64,000 nt of DNA from contig JADKDN010000004.1 in NCBI GenBank assembly GCA_016718345.1, forward strand, positions 197,066-261,065, written 5' to 3'. This DNA is from Flavobacterium sp. (GTDB taxonomy: Bacteria > Bacteroidota > Bacteroidia > Flavobacteriales > Flavobacteriaceae). The stretch's first letter is position 1; each line of letters opens with the position of its first letter. Position numbers and translations under genes: made by a program. Shown in pieces: positions 1 through 9,292 of this stretch. The notes beneath the pieces were generated by a model, which saw only the letters and a program-made list of their open reading frames with translations, was not told the DNA's origin and made no database searches.

Positions 1-193
1 AATGGCATTTTCAGTTTCAAAATATTCTAATAATCGGGTGTGTGTAGTTGGTTATTTTTGTGGCTAAAGCAGTTTTGAGAGCCGTTCCATTTAAGGTCCA
101 GTTAAAACCGTTATAGTATGCTGCGGGTGCTCCGTTTTGTGTAAATCCTGTAAAATGTGCAAATAATACTACTGTAATGATAATTTTCTTCAT
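1..193 (-). CDS. Secreted endonuclease I-like protein, N-terminal part
   Basis: This is the start of a secreted protein whose remainder lies beyond the left edge. Residues 1-19 form a signal peptide (MKKIIITVVLFAHFTGFTQ), followed by a mature start NGAPAAYYNGFNWTLNG and LKTALATKIT, which resembles the beginning of flavobacterial extracellular endonuclease I proteins (non-specific nucleases, usually T9SS-exported). The reading frame breaks in a short TG/CA tract near 38-46. Shifting one frame restores a plausible THTRLLEYFE continuation to the window edge. The family assignment rests on about 60 residues and is tentative; a different secreted protein is possible. Confidence 0.45.
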
Positions 194-379
194 TTTTAAT
201 GTGTTTTTTCCGAACTACGTATCTGCTAAACTGATGTAACTATTTATTAGAGACATAGTGAGTGGAGTGGTATTTGTCTTAATGACCAAATGTATTCAAA
301 CAATTTATAATTGCCAATTATTATCTTGTTTTCTTTTAGCTTGAGGATTATTCCTTTTGTAGTAAGGGTTTGTGTAAAA

Positions 380-688
380 CTATTTCTTCAAGAGTTTTAC
401 TATTTTTTCAGGTTCTTGACGATTATCCCAAAATGAGGTAATAATGATTTGTTGTTTTGCTGTTTTATAATAAATGCTGAAATTACCCATAGCCGCTTCA
501 CGAGTTTCTGCATGTGAGGTAGGTTTTCCTGCTGAAGGATTTGTTGCAATGAGATGTATACGATCTTTAATGAGTATTAAAAGTTTTTCAGCATACGTAG
601 TAGATTTATTTCTGAGGGTCCAATATTTCAAAATTTCCCGACGCTGCTTTATAGCAGTTGCTGTCCAAACTACAGACTTTTTAGCCAT
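380..688 (-). CDS. RelE/ParE-family toxin of a type II toxin-antitoxin pair
   Basis: The 102-residue protein has the layout of the RelE/ParE superfamily. An N-terminal strand (SVVWTATAIKQ) leads into a helical region with KYWTLRNKSTTYAEKL, then the family-typical NPSAGKPT segment, and the C-terminal strands IYYKTAKQQIIITSFWDNRQEPEKI. Members poison DNA gyrase or cleave mRNA; which one applies cannot be told from sequence alone. It overlaps the upstream antitoxin gene by 19 nt, the usual co-transcribed antitoxin-then-toxin order. The W-D-N-R-Q-x-P motif near residues 87-92 is typical of the ParE branch. The reading frame is complete and undamaged. Confidence 0.8.
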   Translation of the reverse strand: MAKKSVVWTATAIKQRREILKYWTLRNKSTTYAEKLLILIKDRIHLIATNPSAGKPTSHAETREAAMGNFSIYYKTAKQQIIITSFWDNRQEPEKIVKLLKK

Positions 689-912
689 TCTAGGTCAATT
701 TTATCTAATTCGTCATGTGGGACTATTCGACCATTTTTTATGTCCTCATCACTCATATTTAGCATAAGGATTTGCGATTCTGATAGTTGAACTATGTCTT
801 CATTTACTGAGCTTGTGCTTACCAATTGATAAAGCGCTGACAAATAATCCTTATTTGAAATAGTAAGTAATTTGTCGATAATGTTGTTTCTGATATTGTC
901 TGCGGCTGACAT
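670..912 (-). CDS. Probable antitoxin partner of the ParE-like toxin
   Basis: This small acidic protein of 80 residues lies immediately upstream of the ParE-like toxin and overlaps it by 19 nt. The N-terminal helical part (NIRNNIIDKLLTISNKDYLSAL) is followed by a segment rich in D and E that ends in DLEWLKSL, the kind of tail that wraps a ParE toxin. I do not recognise a classical RHH or Phd DNA-binding motif. It resembles short helical antitoxins common in Bacteroidetes, so autoregulation by DNA binding is uncertain. The role is inferred from position and size. Confidence 0.7.
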   Translation of the reverse strand: MSAADNIRNNIIDKLLTISNKDYLSALYQLVSTSSVNEDIVQLSESQILMLNMSDEDIKNGRIVPHDELDKIDLEWLKSL

Positions 913-1009
913 AATGATGAATTTAATTATACAAAGATTATGATTTTAGTTTGCATTTTCAAATATAATAAAATAACTTATATGTGAGATTTCATTAAAG
1001 AATTGTACT

Positions 1010-1972
1010 CTAAACCGAAAAAGTAGTTACTGCCCACAACGAAGCTAATGAAATGAATATCCAAAGCGCGATGCCTTGCACCAGAGGTTTATAGCCCACA
1101 GAGCGTAAGACTTTTTGTGACAAACCGCAACCAATGAGAAAAAGGGTCAGCGTCAAGCCTGATTTTGCAATAGCGGTTAGGTAATGGCTGTATTGTTGCA
1201 CCAAGGGGCTGTAGGTATTGGCAATCATGGCTATTATGAAAAGCCCAATGAAATAAGGAATTTTGATTCTACTGCCTTTGTTCTCGAAAAGAATAGTCGA
1301 GAGTAGCGCTATTGGGATAATCCAAAGCGCACGCGCCAGTTTTATTGTAGTGGCTACTTCCAGAGCTTGTGGACCAAATTTATTGGCAGCTCCTACTACC
1401 GAACTGGTATCATGAATGGCAATGGCTGACCAAAGCCCAAACTGAGTTTGTGACAACTCTAAGGCATGACCTACAATGGGAAATAAAAATAGAGCAATGG
1501 AATTGAGTATAAAGATGGTTCCGAGTGCAACTGAAATTTGTTTTTCTTCGGCTTTAATCACTGGCGATATTGCTGCAATGGCACTTCCGCCACAAATGGC
1601 TGTTCCTGTCGAGATGAGGTAGGAGGTTCGTTTATCAATTTTCATCAACTTTCCCATAAAATAACCTATAACAAGTGTGCCTACGATGGAAGCAATGGTA
1701 AAAACAAGCCCTTCTTTACCTGCTTGCAACGCACTGCTAACATTCATCCCAAAACCCAATCCCACAACAGAAATTTGAAGTAAAAGGTGTGTGGCTTTGT
1801 GGTTGAGATGTAAATAGGGATGCCCAATGAATTGTGCAATGACCAAGCCCATTAACAAACCAATAGGTGGAGTGATAAAAGGGGACAGACACAACACAAA
1901 TGCCAACAAAAAGATGAGTTCTCTGGTGGTGATGCTCTTGTCTAACAGGCTTTTCTTTTCAGGTATTTGCAT
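1010..1972 (-). CDS. YeiH-family (UPF0324) putative sulfate exporter
   Basis: This is an integral membrane protein of 320 residues with about ten hydrophobic segments across its whole length. Family landmarks include the GLGFGMNV segment near residues 71-78, GTAICGGSAIAAISP near 123-137 and AIHDTSSVVGAANKFG near 184-199. These are the conserved small-residue and polar membrane motifs of the YeiH/Cons_hypoth698 family. The family is annotated as putative sulfate exporters on limited evidence, so the substrate is uncertain. It is a single gene with its own upstream gap and is complete at the usual family length. Confidence 0.85.
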   Translation of the reverse strand: MQIPEKKSLLDKSITTRELIFLLAFVLCLSPFITPPIGLLMGLVIAQFIGHPYLHLNHKATHLLLQISVVGLGFGMNVSSALQAGKEGLVFTIASIVGTLVIGYFMGKLMKIDKRTSYLISTGTAICGGSAIAAISPVIKAEEKQISVALGTIFILNSIALFLFPIVGHALELSQTQFGLWSAIAIHDTSSVVGAANKFGPQALEVATTIKLARALWIIPIALLSTILFENKGSRIKIPYFIGLFIIAMIANTYSPLVQQYSHYLTAIAKSGLTLTLFLIGCGLSQKVLRSVGYKPLVQGIALWIFISLASLWAVTTFSV

Positions 1973-2137
1973 TAGTCTTTATACTTTGGGTTGTCTACTC
2001 AATCAAACTTTTTAATTTGATGCACTTTGAATGTGACGGGATTATTTTGATTTCAAAGATACAATATAACAAAGTTATCTTAAAAGCTATTTTTTTATTA
2101 GTCTCTTATATCTATATTTGAGGAAAATAAATTTGTA

Positions 2138-4205
2138 ATGAGTAGAGCCTCAGCTGTTAATTGGATAATGATTTCTAAAATTACTTTAGTACTTCTTTTG
2201 ATTTCTATTTTTTCTGCAAAAGCACAAACACTAACAAGTAGTAATTTGCCTATTGTTATTATTTCAACCGATATCAATCCCAAAACAAGTCAACCTTTAT
2301 CTGATTGTAGACAATCCAAGAGTTTTGGCTTCAATGAAAATTATTAAACGACCCGATGGTAGCAGGAATTTTTATAACGATAGAAATACCGACGAATTTT
2401 TAAATTATGATGGAAGAATTAGTATAGAGATAAGAGGTTCTTCCTCTCAAGGCTTGCCCAAAAAGCCCTATGGATTGACCACTTTAGAGGCTGATAATGT
2501 GACTAATAACAATGTAAGTCTTTTGGGCATGCCGAAGGAAAACGATTGGATTTTGAATTCATTGGCTTTTGATCCATCACTTATGCGGGATTATTTGTCC
2601 TATAATTTGTCGAGACAAATGGGGAATTATGCTCCTAGAACTGTTTTTGTGAAGTGATAGTAAACAATGAATACAAAGGTTTGTATTTACTGCAAGAAAA
2701 GATTAAAGCCGACTCCAATAGGGTTGATATTGTAAAGATGGAAACCAATGACAACACCCTTCCAAATGTTACTGGCGGATACATCACTAAAGCGGATAAG
2801 AATACTGGTGGTGATCCTGTGGCTTGGACCATGCCTTCCTATTCTTGGTCACCAGAATTTATTCATGATTTGCCAAAACCCGAAGAAGTTACCTCTCAGC
2901 AAAATACCTATATAAAAGGACAGTTTTTTAGTTTAGCTAGCACGGCGAATGCTAATAATACCAGTTATAGTAACGGCTTTCCTTCTGTGATAGATGTGCC
3001 CACTTTTGTCGACTTTATGATTTCCAATGAATTGGCTTCAAATGCTGATGGATACCAGTTTAGCACTTATTTTCCATAAGGATAGAAACGGAAAATTAAG
3101 AGCAGGCCCTATTTGGGATTTCAATTTGACGTACAATAACGACTTGCCAGGATGGGATGTTAGAAGTAAACCGGATATTTGGCAGTTTTCGGATGGAGGG
3201 AATGAAGGAGCAAAATTTTGGACGGATTTGTTTAACAATCCAACGTATAGATGCTATATGTCTAAAAGATGGAATACACTCCTACAAAGCGGACAGCCTT
3301 TGAATTACTCCAGTATAGTCGCGTTTATAGACGAAACTATAAATACAATAAGTGAAGCAGCTTACAGAGAAAATCAGAAATGGAATACGTTATCCGAATT
3401 TTCTCTTGAAATCAACAAATTGAAATCATTCTTGTCCACCAGAATTTCATGGATAACCAGTAATTTGGGTTCGTTTTCTGCTTGTAATTCGGTTGCGGTT
3501 CCAACACTCGTGATTACAAAAATCAATTATAATCCTGCAACTTCATCTAATTTTACTGAGAGTAATGATTTAGAGTTTATTGAAATTAAAAACACGGGTA
3601 CAACCACTGTAAACCTTACAGGAATATATTTTAAAGAATTGGGAGTTACCTATAATTTTCCTGCAAATTCGACTTTGATGGCCAATAAAAGTATCTATTT
3701 GGCGAGTAATTCAACTGTTTTTACATCCAAATATGGGTTTGCACCATTTGGACAATTTACCCGTAATTTATCTAATAGTTCAGAGAAAGTAGTCTTGGCT
3801 GATGGTATGGGGAATATAATTGATACAGTGGAATATTTTGATAAATCACCATGGCCAGATGCAGATGGAAGCGGGAATTATTTACAGTTAATCAGTACTA
3901 CATTGGATAATAATTTGGCTTCGAGTTGGGTAGCTTCAACGGGAGAATCTTTATCAACTACTTCTTATTCTAATTCTTCAAGATTGTCCATTTATCCTAA
4001 CCCAGTTGGGAATCTTTTAACCATCGATTACGATACAATCATTAAAGAGATTAAAATTCTGAATGTTTTGGGAACTGTAATTTATAATTCTAAACAAAAA
4101 TCAAATAAAGTTATCATTAATTTAGAATCGTATACTAGCGGAGTTTATCTAGTTACTGTTTATGATGATTTGGGAGGAACAACTAAAAAGATAGTAAAGC
4201 AATAG
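2138..4205 (+). CDS. Secreted CotH kinase-family protein with lamin-tail domain and T9SS tail (frameshifted)
   Basis: One gene is read in four frame segments. An N-terminal signal peptide (MISKITLVLLLISIFSAKAQ, starting at 2168, or ten codons earlier at 2138) is followed by a CotH-like domain containing IEIRGSSSQG, the typical substrate-loop sequence, KPYGLTT, the conserved RDYLSYNLSRQMG, GLYLLQEKIK and the FHKDRNGKLRAGPIWDFN active-site region. After about residue 440 comes a lamin-tail-like beta domain (LVITKINYNP, NDLEFIEIKN). The end is a T9SS type A sorting tail (LSIYPNPVGNLLTI to KKIVKQ). Frame breaks lie near 2305, 2655 and 3075, each restoring conserved sequence, so sequencing indels are likelier than decay. 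CotH proteins elsewhere are secreted atypical protein kinases. The substrate here is unknown. Confidence 0.85.
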
Positions 4206-4209
4206 TTTT

Positions 4210-5179
4210 ATGTCGCTATTAAAAAAAATAAATTCTAAGGCCAAAGCCGAGATTAATTCAGGTTTTGGAACCAACGCAAGTAGTTATGGTGGGCGTTTTA
4301 TAAACAAAGACGGTTCGGCAAATATTGAAAAGCGAGGCATGGGATTTATCAACAGAATTAGTTGGTATCATAATGATTAGTTTGCCAAGATGGAAGTTCA
4401 TGACTGTTTTGTTGCTGTTTTATGTTGTTATTAATTTTGTTTTTGCCACTATTTATTACGCAATTGGAATTGAGTATCTCAACGGAATAGACCAAAACGG
4501 TTCCGAATGGGTGAAGTTTGGTAAAGCTTATTTTTTTAGTGCTCAAACTTTTACTACGGTTGGTTACGGGCATATCAGTCCTAACGGATTTTTAACAAGC
4601 GCCTTGTCTGCTGCTGAAGCTTTAATTGGTTTATTGAGTTTCGCCATTGCAACTGGATTATTTTTTGGAAGATTTAGTAAACCAACTGCTTTTTTAAAAT
4701 TTTCTCACAATGCACTCATTGCACCCTACAAAGACGGTAAGGCTCTAATGTTGCGAATGACACCTTACAAGAATACCAATTTTACAGATGCTGAGGCTAA
4801 AATAACCTTAGGGATGAGTGTAGAGGAGAATGGAAAAGAGGTGAATAAATTTTATTCTTTGGATTTAGAATTTCATAAAATAAATTTGTTGACGCTAAGC
4901 TGGACGTTGGTTCATCCTATTAACGAGAAAAGCCCTTTGTTTCAATTTACAAAAGAAGATTTTGAAAATGTTGAGGGTGAAATTTTAGTGTTTGTAAAAA
5001 CTTTTGATGATATGTTTAGCACCACAGTTGCTACTTCTACTTCTTATACTTTTAAAGAGCTTATTTATGGGGCAAAATTTGATTTAATGTATTCAGAAAA
5101 TGAAGATAAGACTAAAACAATCTTGCATTTGGATAAATTAAATTCATTTCAATTGGTAGATTTGGACAAATTTATTTAA
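4210..5179 (+). CDS. KirBac-type inward-rectifier potassium channel (one frameshift)
   Basis: This is a prokaryotic inward-rectifier K+ channel. The cytoplasmic N-terminus (NSGFGTNASSYGGRFINKDG) leads to the amphipathic slide helix (GMGFINRISWYH) and the first membrane helix (FMTVLLLFYVVINFVFATIYYA). A pore loop carries the selectivity filter TVGYG near residues 116-120, and a second membrane helix ends at FFGRFSKP. The C-terminal half is the Kir cytoplasmic beta-sandwich, which gates the channel. The true start is the ATG at 4210, four bases after the CotH stop; a single-base frameshift near 4370 separates it from the long frame that begins at 4325. The gene ends overlapping the convergent YceI gene by 8 nt. 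Confidence 0.9.
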
Positions 5180-5711
5180 CCAAGAATTCAGTGTACACGG
5201 TTACGTTTTTTGATATTTTTGAATTTATTATTTCAGGAATTACAATGTCAAAATCATCAGTGTTGATTTTAAATTCTGCAATTATTTCTAGGCAATCCTC
5301 AATTTTTCTCAAAAAAGCATCCGTATGAATTGGTTTAGTTTTTCCACGAATTTCTAATTCGCCATTCAACTCAAATTTTTTAGTCGAGCTGCCTATAATG
5401 TTGAGATTAAATCCTTGAATATATCCTTTGAAGGTTGCTTTTGGATAGTCATTACTTTCCATATAATTAGTGTTGAAATGCTCTTCCATGAGTGACAGTT
5501 TGAAGCGAAAATTTTTTATAAGCGCAACACTACTTATTTCTCCTGTTTTAGTGAGTAACACACAAGAAACATTTTCATTTGTGGCACGAATTTCTTCAAA
5601 AGAAGGAATTGATGCTTCAAAAACAATTTTGCCTTTTCTAGTATTCATTTTGTTCTGAGCGAACACGAATGTTGTCAAGAACAAAAGACTACATATCATG
5701 TACCTTTTCAT
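5172..5711 (-). CDS. Secreted YceI-like domain protein
   Basis: This exported protein of about 179 residues is counted from the ATG at 5711, which gives the signal peptide MKRYMICSLLFLTTFVFAQ. An upstream in-frame ATG at 5747 would bury that signal and is less likely. The body (GKIVFEASIPSFEEI, LSLMEEHFNTNYMESNDYPKATFKG, GELEIRGKTKPI) follows the YceI lipocalin-like fold, in which periplasmic members bind polyisoprenoid-type lipids. The typical central motif FNTNYMESNDYPKATF is clear. The ligand is unknown. It is a single gene convergent with the potassium channel gene. Confidence 0.8.
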   Translation of the reverse strand: MKRYMICSLLFLTTFVFAQNKMNTRKGKIVFEASIPSFEEIRATNENVSCVLLTKTGEISSVALIKNFRFKLSLMEEHFNTNYMESNDYPKATFKGYIQGFNLNIIGSSTKKFELNGELEIRGKTKPIHTDAFLRKIEDCLEIIAEFKINTDDFDIVIPEIINSKISKNVTVYTEFLVK

Positions 5712-5812
5712 CTTGAAATGTCTTAGATTCTCATTAAAGTTAGGCAAAAAATAATACGAATATTCGATACAATTAATAATATCGATAAAGGAATACTTTT
5801 TCAGTTGAAGCG

Positions 5813-6361
5813 CTATTCAAAAGCAATTTTGACATTGTATTTCTTGATTTCTTCCAGTAGTTCAATAGAAGAATAATCTAGAGTTCCCTCGTGTTTGTCT
5901 CTTTCTTTTTTATTAGAAATTCTCTTGATGCTATTGTAAAAACGTCTGGTTTCTTCTAAGCTAGAAAGTATTAAACCCGGAACAGTAACCGAATTTCCTT
6001 CTTTGTCTTTGGCAACCATGGTAAAATAGGAAGAATTGCAATGTTTTACTTTACCATTTTGAATGTTTTCAGAATCGACACGAATGCCAATGACCATGGA
6101 TGTTTTTCCAACGTAATTTACAGATGCTTTTAGGGTAACTAATTCGCCAATTTCAATAGGATTCAAAAAATCTACGGTATCTACAGAGGCCGTTACACAA
6201 TAGGCGCCCGAGTATTTTGAGGCACAGGCAAAGGCAATTTGATCCATCAAAGATAAAATATAACCACCATGAATTTTTCCATTGAAGTTGGAATGGGAAG
6301 GCAACATGAGTTGCGAAATGGTAATTTTTGATTCGTCTACGGTTTTAAAATCCAAACTCAT
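5813..6361 (-). CDS. Acyl-CoA thioesterase, hotdog fold
   Basis: A single hotdog domain occupies residues 10-130. It contains the conserved NFNGKIHGGYILSLMDQIAF segment, in which an Asn/His-Gly-Gly turn and the helix acidic residue (Asp) form the active-site region of YciA/ACOT-type thioesterases. CVTASVDTVDFLNPIEIGE forms the dimer-interface strand. Such enzymes hydrolyse acyl-CoA to free acid and CoA in the cytoplasm. The C-terminal 50 residues form a charged helical extension. Its ATG overlaps the stop of the upstream membrane-protein gene by one base (TAATG), implying translational coupling. Confidence 0.85.
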   Translation of the reverse strand: MSLDFKTVDESKITISQLMLPSHSNFNGKIHGGYILSLMDQIAFACASKYSGAYCVTASVDTVDFLNPIEIGELVTLKASVNYVGKTSMVIGIRVDSENIQNGKVKHCNSSYFTMVAKDKEGNSVTVPGLILSSLEETRRFYNSIKRISNKKERDKHEGTLDYSSIELLEEIKKYNVKIAFE

Positions 6362-6726
6362 TATCTAAAATTAAAAGGTGATTTTTCTTTTTCGACTTTT
6401 GTAATAAAATAATGACTTTCTCCCCACCACGGAAAGGTTCTGTAACGTTCTTTATAAGTTACTTTTACATATTGCCCTTGTAATTCTTTCAAATCTTCTA
6501 TGACTTGTTTGTCGCTGTCAAGAACAGAAAATGAAAAGATTTGTGCACCCGAAATTCCTCGACTTATTTCACCTTCCCAAGTTTTAAAGAGAATTCCCTT
6601 GTGACTTACCTTTATCAATTCGCCTGCACGAACTCCTTCGCTGTAGGTTGCATAATAAACAAAAGTAAAATAGACCGTAATGGACAGAATTATAGTTAGT
6701 ATGAAATAGATAAGTATTTTTCTCAT
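6361..6726 (-). CDS. Small membrane-anchored protein of unknown function
   Basis: This 121-residue protein has one N-terminal membrane segment (ILIYFILTIILSITVYFTFVYY) and a small exported domain that contains EGVRAGELIKVSHKG, FKTWEGEISRG and YKERYRTFPWWGESHYFITKVE. I recognise it as a conserved flavobacterial family that databases sometimes mislabel as 6-phosphogluconate dehydrogenase; nothing in it resembles that enzyme. It is translationally coupled to the thioesterase downstream, and 4 bases separate it from rmuC upstream, so the three genes form an operon. The function is unknown. Confidence 0.75.
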   Translation of the reverse strand: MRKILIYFILTIILSITVYFTFVYYATYSEGVRAGELIKVSHKGILFKTWEGEISRGISGAQIFSFSVLDSDKQVIEDLKELQGQYVKVTYKERYRTFPWWGESHYFITKVEKEKSPFNFR

Positions 6727-6730
6727 TTTT

Positions 6731-8101
6731 TTAATTTAAAAGTTCGTTTTCATCTGCTCCAGAACGTTTCAAAATATTTTCGGGTAGGGATTTTTTGGCT
6801 TTTGCTCCCATTTTCTTGAGTCTTTCCACACTAGTAATGAGATTTCCTTTTCCATCCACCAATTTGTTCATCGCATTGTCATATTCAGTTTTGGAATCTT
6901 TTATTTTATTTCCAACTTTGACCAAGTCGGCTACAAATCCTTCAAATTTATCATATAAAGCTCCAGCTTGACGCGCTATCTCTAAAGCATTTTCTTGTTG
7001 TTTTTGGTTGGTCCACATACTGTCAATGGTTCGTAGAGTAGCCAATAGGGTAGATGGAGTCACGATAACAATATTTTTTTCAAAAGCCTTGTTGTAAAGT
7101 GTTACATCTTCGTTGAGCGCAATGGCAAAAGCAGGTTCAATAGGAATAAAAAGCAAGACAAAATCGGGGCTTTCTATTTGATACAAATCTTGATAATTCT
7201 TTTCCCCCAATTGCTCAACATGGCGTTTTATAGAATTGACATGTTCTTTTAAATAGCTATTTTTGGCAACATCATCCTCTTCATTTACGTATTTTTCATA
7301 GGCTGTCAAGGAAACTTTGGAGTCGACTATCATTTTTTTGCCATCGGGTAAATTAATCACCACATCCGGAAAAACTCTTTGCCCGTCAGTGTTAGTATGG
7401 GATTGTTGTACATAATATTCTCTGTCTTTTTCCAGTCCTGATTTTTCTAAAACGCGTTCCAATACCAGTTCACCCCAATTGCCTTGCATTTTGCTATCGC
7501 CTTTTAGCGCTTTCGTAAGGTTGATAGTTTCTTTACTCATTTGTTCGTTCATTTCGCGCAATCCTAAAATTTGTTGGCGCAAAGCCGCGTGATAATCAAT
7601 GCTCTCTTTGTGGGTATCTTCGACTTTTTTTTCGAACAATTGAATCTTATCTTGCAATGGAGACAAGATGTTTTTCATGTTTTCTTTGTTCTGCTCCGTA
7701 AACTTGTTCGATTTTTCTTCGAGAATTTTATTGGCTAGATTTTCAAATTCTTTGGTGAATTTTTCTTGAAGTTTTTCTACTTCTTCTTTTTGTTCTTTGT
7801 TGCGTTCCCAAAGATTTTCAAAGTCAACTTCTTTTTTAGAAAGTTGAATGGCTAGACTGTCTTTTTCGTTTCGAATCGTTTCTTTTTCTGTGTTGCTAGC
7901 GGCTAACTGTTTTTCAAAATTCGATTTGTCTTGTTGAAATTGCTCTTTAATGAGACTCAATTGAGAATTGAATGCGACTAATTTTTCTTCGAGACTCATT
8001 TTTTCAGCTTGAAATCGAGCTGAAAAAATAAGTTTTCCTATAAAAATACCAATTCCTAACGCGATTATAAAAAGGATTAAAAACGGAAATACATTTGTCA
8101 T
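6731..8101 (-). CDS. rmuC: RmuC-family DNA recombination protein
   Basis: This 456-residue protein has an N-terminal membrane anchor (FPFLILFIIALGIGIFIGKLI) and a long coiled coil over roughly residues 30-170. It is followed by the RmuC nuclease-like domain with KMQGNWGELVLERVLEKSGL, PDVVINLPDGKKMIVDSKVSL and DFVLLFIPIEPAFA. RmuC limits recombination at inverted repeats and is placed in the restriction-endonuclease-like fold superfamily; the D-x(n)-DSK pattern fits this. The length is usual. It is first in a minus-strand operon with the small membrane protein and the thioesterase. Confidence 0.92.
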   Translation of the reverse strand: MTNVFPFLILFIIALGIGIFIGKLIFSARFQAEKMSLEEKLVAFNSQLSLIKEQFQQDKSNFEKQLAASNTEKETIRNEKDSLAIQLSKKEVDFENLWERNKEQKEEVEKLQEKFTKEFENLANKILEEKSNKFTEQNKENMKNILSPLQDKIQLFEKKVEDTHKESIDYHAALRQQILGLREMNEQMSKETINLTKALKGDSKMQGNWGELVLERVLEKSGLEKDREYYVQQSHTNTDGQRVFPDVVINLPDGKKMIVDSKVSLTAYEKYVNEEDDVAKNSYLKEHVNSIKRHVEQLGEKNYQDLYQIESPDFVLLFIPIEPAFAIALNEDVTLYNKAFEKNIVIVTPSTLLATLRTIDSMWTNQKQQENALEIARQAGALYDKFEGFVADLVKVGNKIKDSKTEYDNAMNKLVDGKGNLITSVERLKKMGAKAKKSLPENILKRSGADENELLN

Positions 8102-8178
8102 AAAATCGAGTTGATTTAAAAAGTAAAAGTAAGGAATAATATCAATTTTAGAATTCTAAATAAGATAATTTAAAGATG

Positions 8179-8186
8179 TATTTTTG
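8179..8186 (+). promoter_or_regulatory. Putative -7 box of the rluE promoter
   Basis: TATTTTTG matches the Bacteroidetes sigma-A -7 consensus TAnnTTTG and lies 22 bases before the ATG at 8208. It overlaps the possible upstream TTG start at 8184 and so argues for the ATG. No clear TTG -33 element is seen at the usual spacing. Confidence 0.5.
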
Positions 8187-8207
8187 TGCAAAATTTTACA
8201 ACCGATT

Positions 8208-8798
8208 ATGCACCGTCATTTCATACTTCATAAACCATATGGGTATTTGAGCCAGTTTATTTATGAATTAAAACGAAATAAGAAATTGTTGGGAGAACTC
8301 TATGATTTTCCCAAAGGAACGATGGCCATCGGTCGGTTAGACGAAGATTCAGAAGGCTTACTTTTGCTGACTACAGATGGAAAGACCAGTGAAATGATTT
8401 GCAGTAAAAAGGTAGAAAAAGAATATTACGTTCAAGTTGATGGACTCATTACTCAGGAAGCGGTTGAGCAATTAAAACAGGGAGTAGAAATAGGTTTTAA
8501 AGGTACAAAATACATCACAAAACCCTGCAAAGCCTTTATTGTAAGTGAGATTCCTGACTTTGGTGCTAGAGCAAAAAAGATAAGAGACGAACGGCATGGA
8601 CCTACTTCTTGGATTTCGATAACTGTAAACGAAGGCAAATTTCGTCAGGTTAGAAAAATGACCGCAGCAGTGGGATTTCCTACATTACGATTGGTTAGAG
8701 TAAGAGTAGGTGCTATTCTTTTGAACGATTTAAAAGCCGGTGAGGTTTTGGAGATTTCTGATTTTCAAATACTAGAGACGAATCCTATAATCAAATAA
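8208..8798 (+). CDS. rluE: 23S rRNA pseudouridine synthase, RluE type
   Basis: This RsuA/RluB-family pseudouridine synthase of 196 residues lacks an S4 domain, as RluE does. The start MHRHFILHKPYGYLSQF carries the HKPxGxLSQ motif. The catalytic aspartate lies in GRLDEDSEGLLLLT near residues 45-58. WISITVNEGKFRQVRKMTAAVGFPTLRLVRVR is the family C-terminal signature. RluE converts U2457 (E. coli numbering) in the peptidyl-transferase region of 23S rRNA. The ATG at 8208 is chosen over an in-frame TTG at 8184 because of the promoter box in between. trmL follows 20 bases downstream. Confidence 0.9.
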   Translation: MHRHFILHKPYGYLSQFIYELKRNKKLLGELYDFPKGTMAIGRLDEDSEGLLLLTTDGKTSEMICSKKVEKEYYVQVDGLITQEAVEQLKQGVEIGFKGTKYITKPCKAFIVSEIPDFGARAKKIRDERHGPTSWISITVNEGKFRQVRKMTAAVGFPTLRLVRVRVGAILLNDLKAGEVLEISDFQILETNPIIK

Positions 8799-8818
8799 AC
8801 CCTAAATCCATAATTCAA

Positions 8819-9279
8819 ATGTTAAACGTCGTTTTAGTTGAGCCAGAAATCCCAAACAATACAGGAAATATTGGTCGGTTGTGTGTAGAACCGAAAGTAA
8901 ATTGCATTTAATTCATCCGTTTGGGTTTGTGATTAATGACAAGAATTTGAAACGTTCAGGGCTTGATTATTGGATCCATCTCGATGTGACTAAATATCAA
9001 AATGTAGCCGAATGGATAGCACAAATCCCTGATAAGTCAAGGGTTTTCCTGATGAGTTCTCATGCCACACAATCGATTTATGAGGTGGAATATCAGGATG
9101 GAGACTGGTTGGTTTTTGGTAAAGAAAGTATCGGTTTGAGTCAAGAGGTTTTAGCGCAATTTGAGAATCATTTAAAGATACCAATGTCCAATTTGATTCG
9201 TAGTTTTAATATTGCTAATTCAGTAGCGTTTGTGGTTGGGGAAGCGAAAAGACAGATAGCAGTCAGCAGTCGCAGCTAG
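8819..9279 (+). CDS. trmL: tRNA (cytidine/uridine-34-2'-O)-methyltransferase TrmL (one frameshift)
   Basis: This is a SPOUT-fold methyltransferase that modifies the wobble ribose of tRNA-Leu. The N-terminal MLNVVLVEPEIPNNTGNIGRLC is the conserved NTGNIxR start of TrmL. A one-base frameshift near 8888-8892 then interrupts the expected C-V-A-T-E-S-K-L-H-L-I. The other frame continues with HPFGFVINDKNLKRSGLDYW, VFGKESIGLS and the knot motif IPMSNLIRSFNIANSVAF. The domain is complete apart from the shift. It probably shares a transcript with rluE and is convergent with btuD. Confidence 0.88.
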
Positions 9280-9292
9280 CGGTTTTATGAAA

